From Bog-473 sp963763575 (GTDB lineage: Bacteria > Actinomycetota > Acidimicrobiia > Acidimicrobiales > RAAP-2): 64,000 bases of DNA. The notes under the pieces are model-generated. The model saw nothing but the letters and a program-made list of their open reading frames with translations. It did not search any database and was not told the DNA's origin. The position numbers and the translations under genes are program-made. The stretch's first letter is position 1, and each line of letters begins with the position of its first letter. This document shows, piece by piece, positions 34,823-43,684 of this stretch. The stretch spans positions 1,054,001-1,118,000 of the forward strand of contig CAVXPD010000004.1 of NCBI GenBank assembly GCA_963763575.1, written 5' to 3'.

Positions 34823-36058
34823 TCATACGACCGCTCCGTCGACTCTCGCCTGCATCACCTGTTCGGAATCGAGGCCCAGTTCCACCAACACGTCGTCCGT
34901 ATCGGCCCCGAATTCGGGAGCTCGACCGAGCCGCGCCGCGGTGCGGTCGAACTGCGCCGGTGATGAGACCAGCGGCAAGACCACGGAATCGTCGTACACG
35001 ACCTCCTGGACGAAACCGTTGGCGACGGCCTGAGGGTCCGTGGGGAGTTCCAGCACGTTCTGCATCACATCCCATTGACCCGACTGTGAGCCGAGAGCGG
35101 CGCGCGCCTGGTCGAGGGACATCGCCGCGAACGTGGCCTCCAGCTCGGAGATCGCCTCGTCGTTGTGATCTCCCAAGGCCTCCGGCGTGTTGAACCGCGG
35201 ATCGACCCGCAGGTCCTCCCGTCCGATGGCCACGAGGACGTCGTCCCAATAGCGGTCCCGCTGCAGCATGCAGAGCGAAAGCCATCGGCCATCGGAGGTC
35301 CGATAGTTGTTCACCAGAGGATTGAAGATCTGCGGGTTGACACTCCGGGAACTCGGCCGTTCACCGTCGCCCGCCGGCGGCTGCGCCATCATGACGGCGG
35401 CACCGACGATGGGCATCTGCAGGCACCACATCGCCGTCCCCAGCAGTGCCACGTCCACAACCGCTCCCTCGCCGGTACGGGCCCGGCGGAACAGGGCGGC
35501 CGCCACCCCGCCGGCGAGTGCCATGCCGCTCAGGGAGTCGCCGAACGCACCCGCGGGCTGTCCGATCGGTCGTTGCGCGCCCGGTGGGGTGACCGTCGCG
35601 CCCACGCCCCCGCGGGCCCAAAAGCTGATGGAGTCGTACCCGCCCTTTTCGGCCTCCTCCCCCAGAGAACCCTGCCCGGTCCCGCAGGCGTAGACGATGG
35701 ACGGGTTGACGGCACGAATGTCATCGATATCCAGCCGCAAGTGACGCCTGGTCGGGGGGAGGTAGCTCGTCAGGAACACGTCGGCCGTCTCGGCTGCCTT
35801 CAAGAGGATCTCCCGAGCGCGGGGCTGCTTCAGATCGAGTGCGATGCTTCGCTTCCCCCGGTTCCACGCCTCCCAGGGAAACGAAGGTCCCGAGCCCCCG
35901 CCAATGCCGGCATTGACGAGGCCACGTATCGGATCACCCGTCGGAGGCTCGACCTTTATGACGTCCGCTCCCCAGTCAGCCAACACGGCTCCGGCGGAGG
36001 GGACGAAGGCCCACGCCGAGACCTCGAGCACCTTGACCCCTTCGAGCACCCTCTCCAC
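34823..36058 (-). CDS. CaiB/BaiF family CoA-transferase
   Basis: This 411-residue class III CoA-transferase has VKVLEVSAWAFVPSAGAVLADWGADVIKVEPP, WNRGKRSIALDLKQP and GGYDSISFWARGGVGA. GTG 36058 has AAAGGAG upstream. It is one of two neighbouring minus-strand CoA-transferases separated by 161 bases. It is closely similar in layout to the enzyme at 6885-8096, including the NYRTSDGRWLSL strand. The substrates of the two copies probably differ. Confidence 0.9.
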   Translation of the reverse strand: MERVLEGVKVLEVSAWAFVPSAGAVLADWGADVIKVEPPTGDPIRGLVNAGIGGGSGPSFPWEAWNRGKRSIALDLKQPRAREILLKAAETADVFLTSYLPPTRRHLRLDIDDIRAVNPSIVYACGTGQGSLGEEAEKGGYDSISFWARGGVGATVTPPGAQRPIGQPAGAFGDSLSGMALAGGVAAALFRRARTGEGAVVDVALLGTAMWCLQMPIVGAAVMMAQPPAGDGERPSSRSVNPQIFNPLVNNYRTSDGRWLSLCMLQRDRYWDDVLVAIGREDLRVDPRFNTPEALGDHNDEAISELEATFAAMSLDQARAALGSQSGQWDVMQNVLELPTDPQAVANGFVQEVVYDDSVVLPLVSSPAQFDRTAARLGRAPEFGADTDDVLVELGLDSEQVMQARVDGAVV

Positions 36059-36219
36059 GAGCAGACTCCTTTCCCATCGCTGGCTCTGCCTGCATCTTGT
36101 GGCGTGCGACCCTGGAACCGCAATAAAGCGTGTACCCGAGACACCGTGGGGTCCTCGGCCTGCGACGGAGGAGGGCGTTCCTTGCGAAGGCGACCCTTGA
36201 ATCTGACCGAGTGGCGAGG

Positions 36220-37440
36220 CTAGGCAACCACTCCGGCGAGCTTGAGCTCGAGGATCTTGTCCTCGTCGTAGCCGAGGCCCGCCAAGATCTCATCGCAGTG
36301 CTCGTTGAATTCGGGACCACGCTTCGGGGGCGCCGGCGACCCGCCGAACTGCACCGGGGTGGTGACGAGGCGGTAGGGCGTGCCGTCTGCGGTCGCGGTC
36401 TCGCCCATGTAACCGTTCGCCAGCGTCTGAGGATCCTCGACGACTTCGAGGGTGTCTTGGGCGAAGGCCCACTGGCCCTCGAAGTCCTCGAGCCGTGTGC
36501 GCCACTCACTCAACGTGGAAGCCAAGAAGATCTCGGCCAGGATGTCGCGAGCCACGCCGGCGTTCTCGGCCAACAGCTCAGGCGTCGCGAACCGCGGGTC
36601 CTCGATGAGATCCTCACGACCGACGACCCTGCACGCAGCCGGCCAGTAGTGGAAGCCCTGGAGACACGAGAAGGCCAGGAAGCGCCCGTCCCGGGTCCGA
36701 TAGGTGCCGACGAGCGGATTGAACGGTGCCGTCGCACCCCCGGGGCCCGGCCGCCACGCATGGTCCAGCTGCAGGGAGAGGGCGATCGCGGGGCTCATCG
36801 CCCACATGCCGACGCCCAGGAGCGAGACGTCGACCATCTTGGCCTCGCCCGTCCGCTCCCGGTGGAAGAGCGCCCCGAGTATCCCTCCCGCGATCGTCAT
36901 GCCACCGATGGAATCGCCGTAGCCGGGCGCGGGCTGCACAGTGAGGAAGTCGGCATCGGTGGTGGTCGTCCCCGTGGCGCTGGTGCCGCGGCACCAGAAG
37001 CTCAAGAAGTCGTACCCCCCGCGGTTCGCATCCGGTCCGCGCTCTCCCGAGCCGGTACCCGCGACGTAGATGATGTTGGGATTGTGCGCACGGATGTCCT
37101 CAGGCTGGATCCGCAGCCGTTCCCTCACCGCCGGGAGCTTGTTGGTCAGGAACACGTCGCTCGTCTCGGCGAGCTTGTAGATGAGCTCGATGCCGGCCTC
37201 GGTTTGTATGTCGATCCCGATGCTGCGCTTGCCCCGATTGGAATGCTCGAGCAGGACGTGCACGTTGCCCAGCATCGGCATGACGCCGCTCGAGACCAAG
37301 CCCCGCATGGCGTCACCACGCTCGGGGTGTTCGATCTTGATGACCTCGGCACCCCAGTCGGCCAGGATCGCGGATGCGGCAGGCACGAACGTGTGCTCGG
37401 CGACTTCAAGGATGCGGACACCTTCCATGATGTCGGACAA
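36220..37440 (-). CDS. CaiB/BaiF family CoA-transferase
   Basis: This 406-residue class III CoA-transferase has VRILEVAEHTFVPAASAILADWGAEVIKIEHPE, SNRGKRSIGIDIQ and GGYDFLSFWCRGT. TTG 37440 is preferred because GGAGG lies seven bases upstream; ATG 37428 would start at MEGVRILE. It is divergent from the cupin gene, with a perfect dyad in the 261-base gap. Function is inferred from family and context. Confidence 0.9.
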   Translation of the reverse strand: MSDIMEGVRILEVAEHTFVPAASAILADWGAEVIKIEHPERGDAMRGLVSSGVMPMLGNVHVLLEHSNRGKRSIGIDIQTEAGIELIYKLAETSDVFLTNKLPAVRERLRIQPEDIRAHNPNIIYVAGTGSGERGPDANRGGYDFLSFWCRGTSATGTTTTDADFLTVQPAPGYGDSIGGMTIAGGILGALFHRERTGEAKMVDVSLLGVGMWAMSPAIALSLQLDHAWRPGPGGATAPFNPLVGTYRTRDGRFLAFSCLQGFHYWPAACRVVGREDLIEDPRFATPELLAENAGVARDILAEIFLASTLSEWRTRLEDFEGQWAFAQDTLEVVEDPQTLANGYMGETATADGTPYRLVTTPVQFGGSPAPPKRGPEFNEHCDEILAGLGYDEDKILELKLAGVVA

Positions 37441-37464
37441 CGCAACGCCTCCATTTCTCCACGC

Positions 37465-37482
37465 CGAATCGTCATCGATTCG
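37465..37482. promoter_or_regulatory. 18-bp palindrome in divergent promoter region
   Basis: CGAATCG-TCAT-CGATTCG has perfect 7-base arms and lies 25 bases from the start of the minus-strand CoA-transferase. Its geometry (7+4+7) equals that of the palindrome at 50939-50956, although the arm sequence differs. It is likely a regulator-binding site. The rest of the gap to 37701 holds the cupin Shine-Dalgarno (AGGAGG) and nothing else recognisable. Confidence 0.5.
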
Positions 37483-37701
37483 CCGCGATCAGACTGACGA
37501 GATCAACGCCCATTCAAACAGATGGAGTCCAGGCGACGCGGTGCGGCCATCCCTGGTCACCTCGGAAGCGGTCGAGTGGAGTCAGCCCGGCAGGACGGGC
37601 TCCGGGCCGTGCAACGCTCGAAGGTGATTTGATGTCACCCCACGACACCCGTCCAGCAGGCAACGGCTCCAAAGGGCGTTTCGAGATAGGAGGGCGATGA
37701 C

Positions 37702-38079
37702 ATGGAACGCGGGCGAAAGGCTGCAACGGTCAAGGGTCCATCCGACTGGTTCACCGGGGACGTCTTCATCGACTTTCTGGCGCAGACCCATGGCACGTCG
37801 CCGGCCACGGTGGCGCATGTGCACTTCACCCCTGGGGCCCGCACGGCGTGGCACAGCCATTCGGTTGGTCAAAGCTTGTACGTGACGGAAGGAGAAGGTC
37901 GAATCCAGGCCCGCGGTGAACCCGTCGTCGTCCTGCGGCCCGGCGACACGGTGCTCGCGCCCGGTGGCGAATGGCACTGGCACGGAGCGGGACCGGACCA
38001 CCTCATGACGCATCTCGCTGTGAGCGAAGGCGAGGCCGTGTGGGGAGACCATGTGACTGACGAGGAGTACTTGGGTTAG
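37702..38079 (+). CDS. Small cupin-domain protein
   Basis: This 125-residue single-domain cupin has the first metal motif in GARTAWHSHSVGQSLYVTEGEG and the second in PGDTVLAPGGEWHWHG. The cluster of histidines (HSHS, HWHG) fits an Fe- or Mn-binding site. Small cupins in catabolic loci can be dioxygenases, isomerases or carboxymuconolactone-decarboxylase companions; this one is too short to tell. ATG 37702 follows AGGAGG. Its end faces the thiolase-like gene. Confidence 0.85.
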   Translation: MERGRKAATVKGPSDWFTGDVFIDFLAQTHGTSPATVAHVHFTPGARTAWHSHSVGQSLYVTEGEGRIQARGEPVVVLRPGDTVLAPGGEWHWHGAGPDHLMTHLAVSEGEAVWGDHVTDEEYLG

Positions 38080-38107
38080 CTGCGCCATTCCCTCGTCGAG
38101 CCCGCCA

Positions 38108-39217
38108 TCACTTGCGGTCCTGGCCCAGAATGACGACGTTGGTGCCCGACGACATCGACACCACCTCGGCATCTTCAACCTGATTCACGGCGGTCCCGCG
38201 GACCTGACGCACGGCCTCGGTGATGAGGTTCATGCCATGCAGGTAGGCCTCTCCGATCAGGCCGCCGTTGGTATTGACCGGAAGCGATCCACCACGGGCG
38301 ATGGCGCCGCTCGCCACGAAGTCCTTGAGGTCGCCCTCTTTGCAAATGTCGAGCGCCTCGAGGCCCATGTAGACGTGCGGGGAGAAAGCATCGTAGATCA
38401 TGGCCGCATCGAGGTCTTGCGGGCCGAGCCCCGCCATGGCATACGCACGCCCTGGTGACCCCGGGTCCCGCCCGACACCCTGCGCGGCTCCCAGCACGAC
38501 CGCGGGGATCTGCTTGAGGTCGCGTGCCCGCTCGCTACTGGTCACGACAAGGGCCACGCCCCCATCCGTCTCCTGGCAGCAGTCGAAGAGCCGGAGCATC
38601 GGCTCGACGATCCAGCGTGAGGCCTGGTGCTCCCCGACGGTGATCGGACGCTTGTAGAACCATGCCGACGGATTGGTCGCGGCAAAATCACGGATTCCCA
38701 CGATGTAGTCCGCAAAGTCCCTGTTCGTCAGGCCACGCGCGCGCATCCAAGGAAGCGTCTGCAGCGACAGGATCGCGGCCGGGCTCAACGCCCCATACGG
38801 TGCCAACCAGTTCGCAAAATCCCATCCAGTCCCCCTCGTGGGCGAAGAACCCGGATCACGTGCTCGACCGAATCGATTCCCCGAACGTGCGTTGAGTGCC
38901 CGGTACACGAGCACATGCCTGGCCACACCGGTCACAACCGCCGACGCGGCAGCAAAGACGGTCGCCGCAGAGGCAGCGCCGCCATGGGGAATGCGCGCGG
39001 TATAGGAGAGCTGGGGAACGCCCAGCGTGCGCACGAGCTCGTTGTCCTCCGTGGGATCGATGGTGAACGTCACCATTCCGTCCACGTCGTCGACGGTCAG
39101 GCCGGCGTCGGCGAGAGCCGCCAGGCTGGCCTCCGCGGCCAGATGCAGCTCACTGCGCCCCGATGACTTCGAGAAATCCGTTTGGCCGATCCCTGCGATG
39201 GCCGCGATGCCGCGCAT
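38108..39217 (-). CDS. Thiolase-like (SCP-2/Ltp-type) protein
   Basis: This 369-residue thiolase-fold protein begins IAAIAGIGQTDFSKSSGRSE. Where a thiolase nucleophile would be it has YTARIPHGGAASAAT, without Cys. The later YDAFSPHVYMGLEAL and GGLIGEAYLHGMN are typical of Ltp partners of DUF35 proteins. ATG 39217 overlaps the DUF35 stop by one base (TGATG), so the two are translated together. A retro-aldol or acyl-transfer step on a CoA thioester is the likely role. Confidence 0.87.
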   Translation of the reverse strand: MRGIAAIAGIGQTDFSKSSGRSELHLAAEASLAALADAGLTVDDVDGMVTFTIDPTEDNELVRTLGVPQLSYTARIPHGGAASAATVFAAASAVVTGVARHVLVYRALNARSGNRFGRARDPGSSPTRGTGWDFANWLAPYGALSPAAILSLQTLPWMRARGLTNRDFADYIVGIRDFAATNPSAWFYKRPITVGEHQASRWIVEPMLRLFDCCQETDGGVALVVTSSERARDLKQIPAVVLGAAQGVGRDPGSPGRAYAMAGLGPQDLDAAMIYDAFSPHVYMGLEALDICKEGDLKDFVASGAIARGGSLPVNTNGGLIGEAYLHGMNLITEAVRQVRGTAVNQVEDAEVVSMSSGTNVVILGQDRK

Positions 39218-39639
39218 CAGCGACCTCTCGGACGGAAGAGAGGTACGCCGACCTCCGGGTCGTCGGTCCCTGCGAAGAGCACTTCGACCTCGAGGCCGAG
39301 GTCGACCTCTTCCAGCGCGACGCCGACGATGTTCGAGGTCACCTGCGGACCCTCTTCGAGCTCGATGCTCACCACACCGATGGGCATCTCGAACCACGGG
39401 TTGGGAGGGTGATGCACGATCATGAAACTCGCCACGCGGCCCAACCCGGACACCTGCCGGCTCTGGCGCTCGGCACTGTGGCACACCGGGCACAAGGGAA
39501 CGGGCGGGTGGCACAGGGCCCCGCACCCTCCACACGATTGGATGCGGAGCTCCCCCCGTGCCGCGGCATGCCAGTAGAAAGCGTTATCCGCGTCGAGTAC
39601 AGGGGTCGGACGCGTGTAGCGCGGCGCGGCGTTTGTCAC
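39217..39639 (-). CDS. DUF35 OB-fold protein with zinc ribbon
   Basis: This 140-residue protein has the zinc ribbon CGGC and CPVC (about residues 35-52), followed by the OB-fold (LGRVASFMIVHHPPNPWFEMP and IGVVSIELEEG). It is the partner of the thiolase-like protein immediately downstream. GTG 39639 overlaps the upstream amidohydrolase stop (GTGA), making a three-gene coupled unit: amidohydrolase, DUF35, thiolase-like. Confidence 0.88.
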   Translation of the reverse strand: MTNAAPRYTRPTPVLDADNAFYWHAAARGELRIQSCGGCGALCHPPVPLCPVCHSAERQSRQVSGLGRVASFMIVHHPPNPWFEMPIGVVSIELEEGPQVTSNIVGVALEEVDLGLEVEVLFAGTDDPEVGVPLFRPRGR

Positions 39640-40715
39640 GCCGCCTGGAGCCCGTACATCCGCGCCGCGTTTCCGGCGACGATGAGCTGCCGCTCGTCGG
39701 CCGGGATGTCGGCCATCATCGACTCCACCACCGAGCGCGAGTTGGGCCATGTGGATGCCGGATGCGGGAAATCGGTGGACCACATGACGTTCTCGATCCC
39801 CACCTCATGGCGTTGCGCCAGGCTGTGGCGATCGGCACCGATGAAGGTCAGTGCGATCTGGTCGTGAAAGGTCTCCGATGGGGGCTTGGTCACTCCGGGG
39901 AACAGACGATCGCGACCTCGGCTCCACGATCCGTCCAGCTGACGCAGCCACACGACGAAGATGTCGAAGGAGGGCTCGACGAACACGATCCGAAGCTTGG
40001 GGAAGCGCTCCAGTACCCCGGTCAAGAGCCAGAGCGAGACGTTCTCGACAATCATGACACCCGGCATCAGGTTGAAGATCATCTTGTAGGGCGTCGGGTC
40101 AGCCCGGTAGAGATCGAACAGAGAATTCTTCAACCCGAGGTGCTGGCTGATGGTCATCTGCGTCTCTGACAGCGCGGCCCACAGCCGGTCGTACGAGTCG
40201 TCGTGGTAGGGCTTGAACCCGAGCTCGGTGGGATAGTTCGGAAGCTGGACTGACCGCGCACCCAACGCGGCCAGACGCTCGACCTCCAAGACGGCGTGGT
40301 CGATGTCGATGATCGGGAGCTGATAGCTCGCCACCAGTCGAGCGGGATCGACGGCACAGAAATCGACGAGCGAGTCGTTGAATGCGCGCGCCACCTCCTT
40401 CCAGTGATCCCCGGACAAATGGAACTGACGGAAGCCACTGAGCTCGGAGTAGAGCACCTCGGCAAACACCCCGTCCGTGTCCATTGCCGCGAGCCGGGCG
40501 CGGGGCTCCCAGTAACCGGGGTCCCGCGCGCCGGGTGCAAGGTCCCCGAAATCCTCCAGGCTGCGTTGTTCCCCACCCCGCTGCTCCAGCTCGAATTCCT
40601 TGAGGGTGCGCACAGCCTGCTCGTAGGAGCCAAGGGCGGACTTGGGCAATCGATCCTTCACCCAGTCCTCGGTGATCCTCACGTGCGAGTCTGCCGAAAT
40701 CAGGCGCTCTTCCAT
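39636..40715 (-). CDS. Amidohydrolase-superfamily protein (PF04909)
   Basis: This 359-residue TIM-barrel protein has first-strand metal ligands in SADSHVRITEDW, QLPNYPTELGF mid-barrel and the late aspartate in STDFPHPASTWP. ATG 40715 has AAGGAG upstream. It starts the coupled unit with DUF35 and thiolase-like genes, so it probably acts just before or after the carbon-carbon cleavage carried out by that pair. Confidence 0.87.
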   Translation of the reverse strand: MEERLISADSHVRITEDWVKDRLPKSALGSYEQAVRTLKEFELEQRGGEQRSLEDFGDLAPGARDPGYWEPRARLAAMDTDGVFAEVLYSELSGFRQFHLSGDHWKEVARAFNDSLVDFCAVDPARLVASYQLPIIDIDHAVLEVERLAALGARSVQLPNYPTELGFKPYHDDSYDRLWAALSETQMTISQHLGLKNSLFDLYRADPTPYKMIFNLMPGVMIVENVSLWLLTGVLERFPKLRIVFVEPSFDIFVVWLRQLDGSWSRGRDRLFPGVTKPPSETFHDQIALTFIGADRHSLAQRHEVGIENVMWSTDFPHPASTWPNSRSVVESMMADIPADERQLIVAGNAARMYGLQAA

Positions 40716-40758
40716 CAGTGCTCCTTCCAATCGCGAGCTAGCTGCGGCTCGGCATCGG

Positions 40759-43104
40759 TCAGCCGCGGGCGCGGTTGGCCGTCTCTTCCTTGATCGCGGC
40801 CACGGTCTCGTCGTCGAGGTGCAGTTCGGCAAGGACCGCATCGGTGTGCTCGTCGAGCACGGGGGCCTCTCCCGGCGGCCGCGCCGGGGTGACAGAGAAA
40901 TGCAGGAAAGGTGAGCCGGGTGGAGCGCCCGCCATCCCCGGTTGGGAGAGCTCCACGGGCACGCCGGCCTCGTCCAGTGCCGCGAACCATTCGGCCGCGG
41001 TGCGCGCCCCGAAGACCTCTTCGAGGATCTTCCCGAGTTCGTGGTCGTTGGCGCGGCGTGCGACGGCGTCCGAGAACCTGTCGTCCGCCTGCAGGTCCTC
41101 GCGCCCGGTGACACGACAGAGGCGCTCCCAGTGTTCCGGTGTGACGGCGGCGAGACACAGCCAGCCGTCCGACGTCTCGTAGAGGCGGTACAAGGAGTGA
41201 AATCCGAGTTGTTGGGCGTCGAGCTTCGGGCGGTCCGGGCCTGAACCGTCGGGACACGCAAACGTGCCCGACACTCCGGCGAGGCAGGCGTACAGGATGG
41301 ACGTCCCGACGGCTTGCCCAACACCGGTTCGGGCCCGATGGAACAACGCCTCGTTGATGGCGATCGCCGTGAGGAACCCGTTGCCGAGATCTCCCATGGA
41401 GGTGCCGAAGAAGGGTTGCCCGCCGTGCCAGCACCCACCGTCCTCCCATTCCTGGCCGGCCAGGGCCGAGCCCGACTGGTCCGTCCCGGGCAGGCCCCGA
41501 GCGCTGCGATCCCGGTCGAAGCCGCGGCTGGCGCAGTAGATCAGGTCGGGCTTGATGGCGCGCAACGTCTCGTAGCCGACCCCGAGCCGCTCGGCGACGC
41601 CGTGACGCATGTTGTGCGCGACAACGTCCGCTGACTCGACCAGCCGGTAGAACGCGTCGAGACCGTTCGGCTTTCCGAGGTTGAGCACCACCCCCCGCTT
41701 CCCTCGGTTCGCCATCTGCCCGATGCCGGTGTCCATCCAGGGGCCGTCCCACGGTGCCATAACCTTGATGACGTCGGCCCCGAGGTCGGCCAACAGCGAG
41801 GTTCCGTAGGGGCCGGCGAGAGCCAGCCCGATATCGAGGACCCGGACGCCCGCCAGTGGTCCCTCCGACCCGGCCTCGGCAAGGGTGGGGCTCCCAGCGG
41901 GCACGTCCGGACTCCGTGCCGCCTCGCTCATGACCTCGGCGGTGTGCTCGCCCCGACGCGGTGCGGGACCCTGCACGGCGCCGGGTGTCTGGCTCAGCTC
42001 TGTGATCACGCCTATGTGCCGGATGGGTCCGAGGTCGGGGTCCGCGACCTCGACGACGCTGCCCTCCGCCAGCAGCAGCTCATCGGAGAGCGCTTCCTCC
42101 GGCGTGCGGACGACCTGGACCCCCTCCTTGACGCGTTCACCCCAAACGCGCCATTCCTCCGCCGTGAATTTCTTGAAGGCAGCCTGCATGAGCGGGAGGT
42201 AATAGAAGAGGACCACGATGTTCTCCGGCTCCATGCCGATCCGCGCCGGGTCGACCCGCCGATGCGAGTATTGGGGAGCCGGCGCGTCGTCCAAGCGGTC
42301 GAACTCGGCCGCATCGATCATCGATTGCGGCTTGATGGGCCACTGGTGCACCCACCGCCCGTCCTTGCACTCGAAAAGGCCTCTCGGCGCCCCGCGGAGG
42401 TTCATCCACGTGGCCGCCATCGGACCGCTGCTGCGGGTACTCGTCGGGACGAAAGCCGCTCGCGGCAGCATGGAGGCTTCGATGTGTTGCCCGGTGCCGC
42501 TTCGTTCCCGGGCGACGAGCGCCGCCGTGATGGCCAGCGTTGCGTGGTAGAAGCCGTTGATGCTCATCCACGGAGACGCGCTGAAGATGGGGCCATCCGA
42601 TCGCGCCGCCTGTTCAGCGCCCTCGGGGATCTCGACGTCCGGGAGGCCGAGCTCACCCGTCGACATGATGCCGCCGCGCTGGGCCCATTGCGAACCCGTC
42701 CGGGCGGCGGCCAAGGCCTCGAGGCCGGGACGGTCGCTGTGCTCGTTGCCTTCGCCGTACGCGGTGATGGAGCAGGTGATGAGGCGCGGATTCCGCGCGG
42801 CGAGCGCCTCGTGCCCGAGTCCAAGGCGCTCCATGACGCCCGGACGGTACGAATCAAGCACGATGTCGGCCTGCGCCGCGAGATCGAGAAGGGCTCGACG
42901 ACCGTCGGGTCCCTTGAGGTCGAGGATCGCGCTGCGCTTGCCACGGTTCCACGCTCGGTAGCCCGGCGACTGCGCGAAGACGTCGTCCTGAGGCTCGACC
43001 CGGGTAACGCTGGCCCCCTGGTCGGCGAGCATCATCCCGGCCATTGGCCCGGCGATCCCCCAGGTGAGCTCCAGCACACGGATGCCCGTCAAGGCGCCCG
43101 CCAT
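40759..43104 (-). CDS. Tandem (two-domain) CaiB/BaiF CoA-transferase
   Basis: This 781-residue protein contains two complete class III CoA-transferase domains. The first starts IRVLELTWGIAGPMAGMMLADQGASVTRVEPQ and has WNRGKRSAILDLKGP. The second starts near residue 405 (VRVLDIGLALAGPYGTSLLADLGADVIKV) and has ANRGKRGVVLNLGKP. The family normally has about 400 residues and acts as an interlocked homodimer, so the fusion could fold as a pseudo-dimer with two different active sites. ATG 43104 is preferred over longer starts, because they would run into the 22-base palindrome. It is divergent from the MarR gene. Confidence 0.88.
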   Translation of the reverse strand: MAGALTGIRVLELTWGIAGPMAGMMLADQGASVTRVEPQDDVFAQSPGYRAWNRGKRSAILDLKGPDGRRALLDLAAQADIVLDSYRPGVMERLGLGHEALAARNPRLITCSITAYGEGNEHSDRPGLEALAAARTGSQWAQRGGIMSTGELGLPDVEIPEGAEQAARSDGPIFSASPWMSINGFYHATLAITAALVARERSGTGQHIEASMLPRAAFVPTSTRSSGPMAATWMNLRGAPRGLFECKDGRWVHQWPIKPQSMIDAAEFDRLDDAPAPQYSHRRVDPARIGMEPENIVVLFYYLPLMQAAFKKFTAEEWRVWGERVKEGVQVVRTPEEALSDELLLAEGSVVEVADPDLGPIRHIGVITELSQTPGAVQGPAPRRGEHTAEVMSEAARSPDVPAGSPTLAEAGSEGPLAGVRVLDIGLALAGPYGTSLLADLGADVIKVMAPWDGPWMDTGIGQMANRGKRGVVLNLGKPNGLDAFYRLVESADVVAHNMRHGVAERLGVGYETLRAIKPDLIYCASRGFDRDRSARGLPGTDQSGSALAGQEWEDGGCWHGGQPFFGTSMGDLGNGFLTAIAINEALFHRARTGVGQAVGTSILYACLAGVSGTFACPDGSGPDRPKLDAQQLGFHSLYRLYETSDGWLCLAAVTPEHWERLCRVTGREDLQADDRFSDAVARRANDHELGKILEEVFGARTAAEWFAALDEAGVPVELSQPGMAGAPPGSPFLHFSVTPARPPGEAPVLDEHTDAVLAELHLDDETVAAIKEETANRARG

Positions 43105-43116
43105 CAGCACCCCGTT

Positions 43117-43138
43117 ATACTTAGCATAAGCTAAGTAT
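43117..43138. promoter_or_regulatory. 22-bp perfect palindrome, probable MarR operator
   Basis: ATACTTAGC-ATAA-GCTAAGTAT has perfect 9-base arms. It lies 12 bases upstream of the tandem CoA-transferase and 43 bases upstream of the divergent MarR gene. The length and A/T-rich symmetric form suit a MarR dimer site controlling both directions. Confidence 0.75.
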
Positions 43139-43181
43139 TTCTCAGAGCGCACCAGGCGTCAAGCCCTTGGGGGGTCAACGA

Positions 43182-43664
43182 TTGCCGAGACCCACAGCTA
43201 ATGTCCCCGCGGTGGTACGGCGCAGCGAGGTCCCGACTGCGACGACCTCCATCGCTGCGGTGGCACGCATGTTCGAGGTCACGCTCGAGTCAGCCGGCCT
43301 CACCATTCAGAAGTACCGGGTTCTCGCCTACCTCGACCAAGCTCCGGCGACTCCGTCCGAGTTGGCGTACCGTCTCACGGTCCAGGCCCCGACCGTGACG
43401 CGGCTGGTCGCGGGCCTCACTGAGCGCGGGTACGTCTCCCGCGAGGTGGACGGGAACGACAGGAGGCGAAACGTCCTGCGGGTCACCGGCGCAGGTCGTC
43501 GGGCCATTGCACAGGCGAGCAACGCCAGCCAGGCTGCCCTGGAGCGGATCCTGGCTCCGCTGCCCGCGCGCGATCGTGCGGCGGTCGATCGGGGGCTGCA
43601 GCTGCTCGGCGGGTCGATGTTGGAGTATTGGCGGCTGACGCACCCAGGAACTGCCGACCGGTAG
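43182..43664 (+). CDS. MarR-family transcriptional regulator
   Basis: This 160-residue winged-helix protein has the recognition region TPSELAYRLTVQAPTVTRLVAGLTERGYVSREVDGNDRRR, with the wing arginines typical of MarR. TTG 43182 is supported by a GGGGG stretch seven bases upstream; GTG 43212 is an alternative. It is divergent from the tandem CoA-transferase gene across a perfect palindrome, so autoregulation and control of that enzyme are likely. MarR members in degradation clusters often sense aromatic acids or their CoA esters. Confidence 0.9.
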   Translation: MPRPTANVPAVVRRSEVPTATTSIAAVARMFEVTLESAGLTIQKYRVLAYLDQAPATPSELAYRLTVQAPTVTRLVAGLTERGYVSREVDGNDRRRNVLRVTGAGRRAIAQASNASQAALERILAPLPARDRAAVDRGLQLLGGSMLEYWRLTHPGTADR

Positions 43665-43684
43665 GGCTGTCGTGGGTCCCGAAG

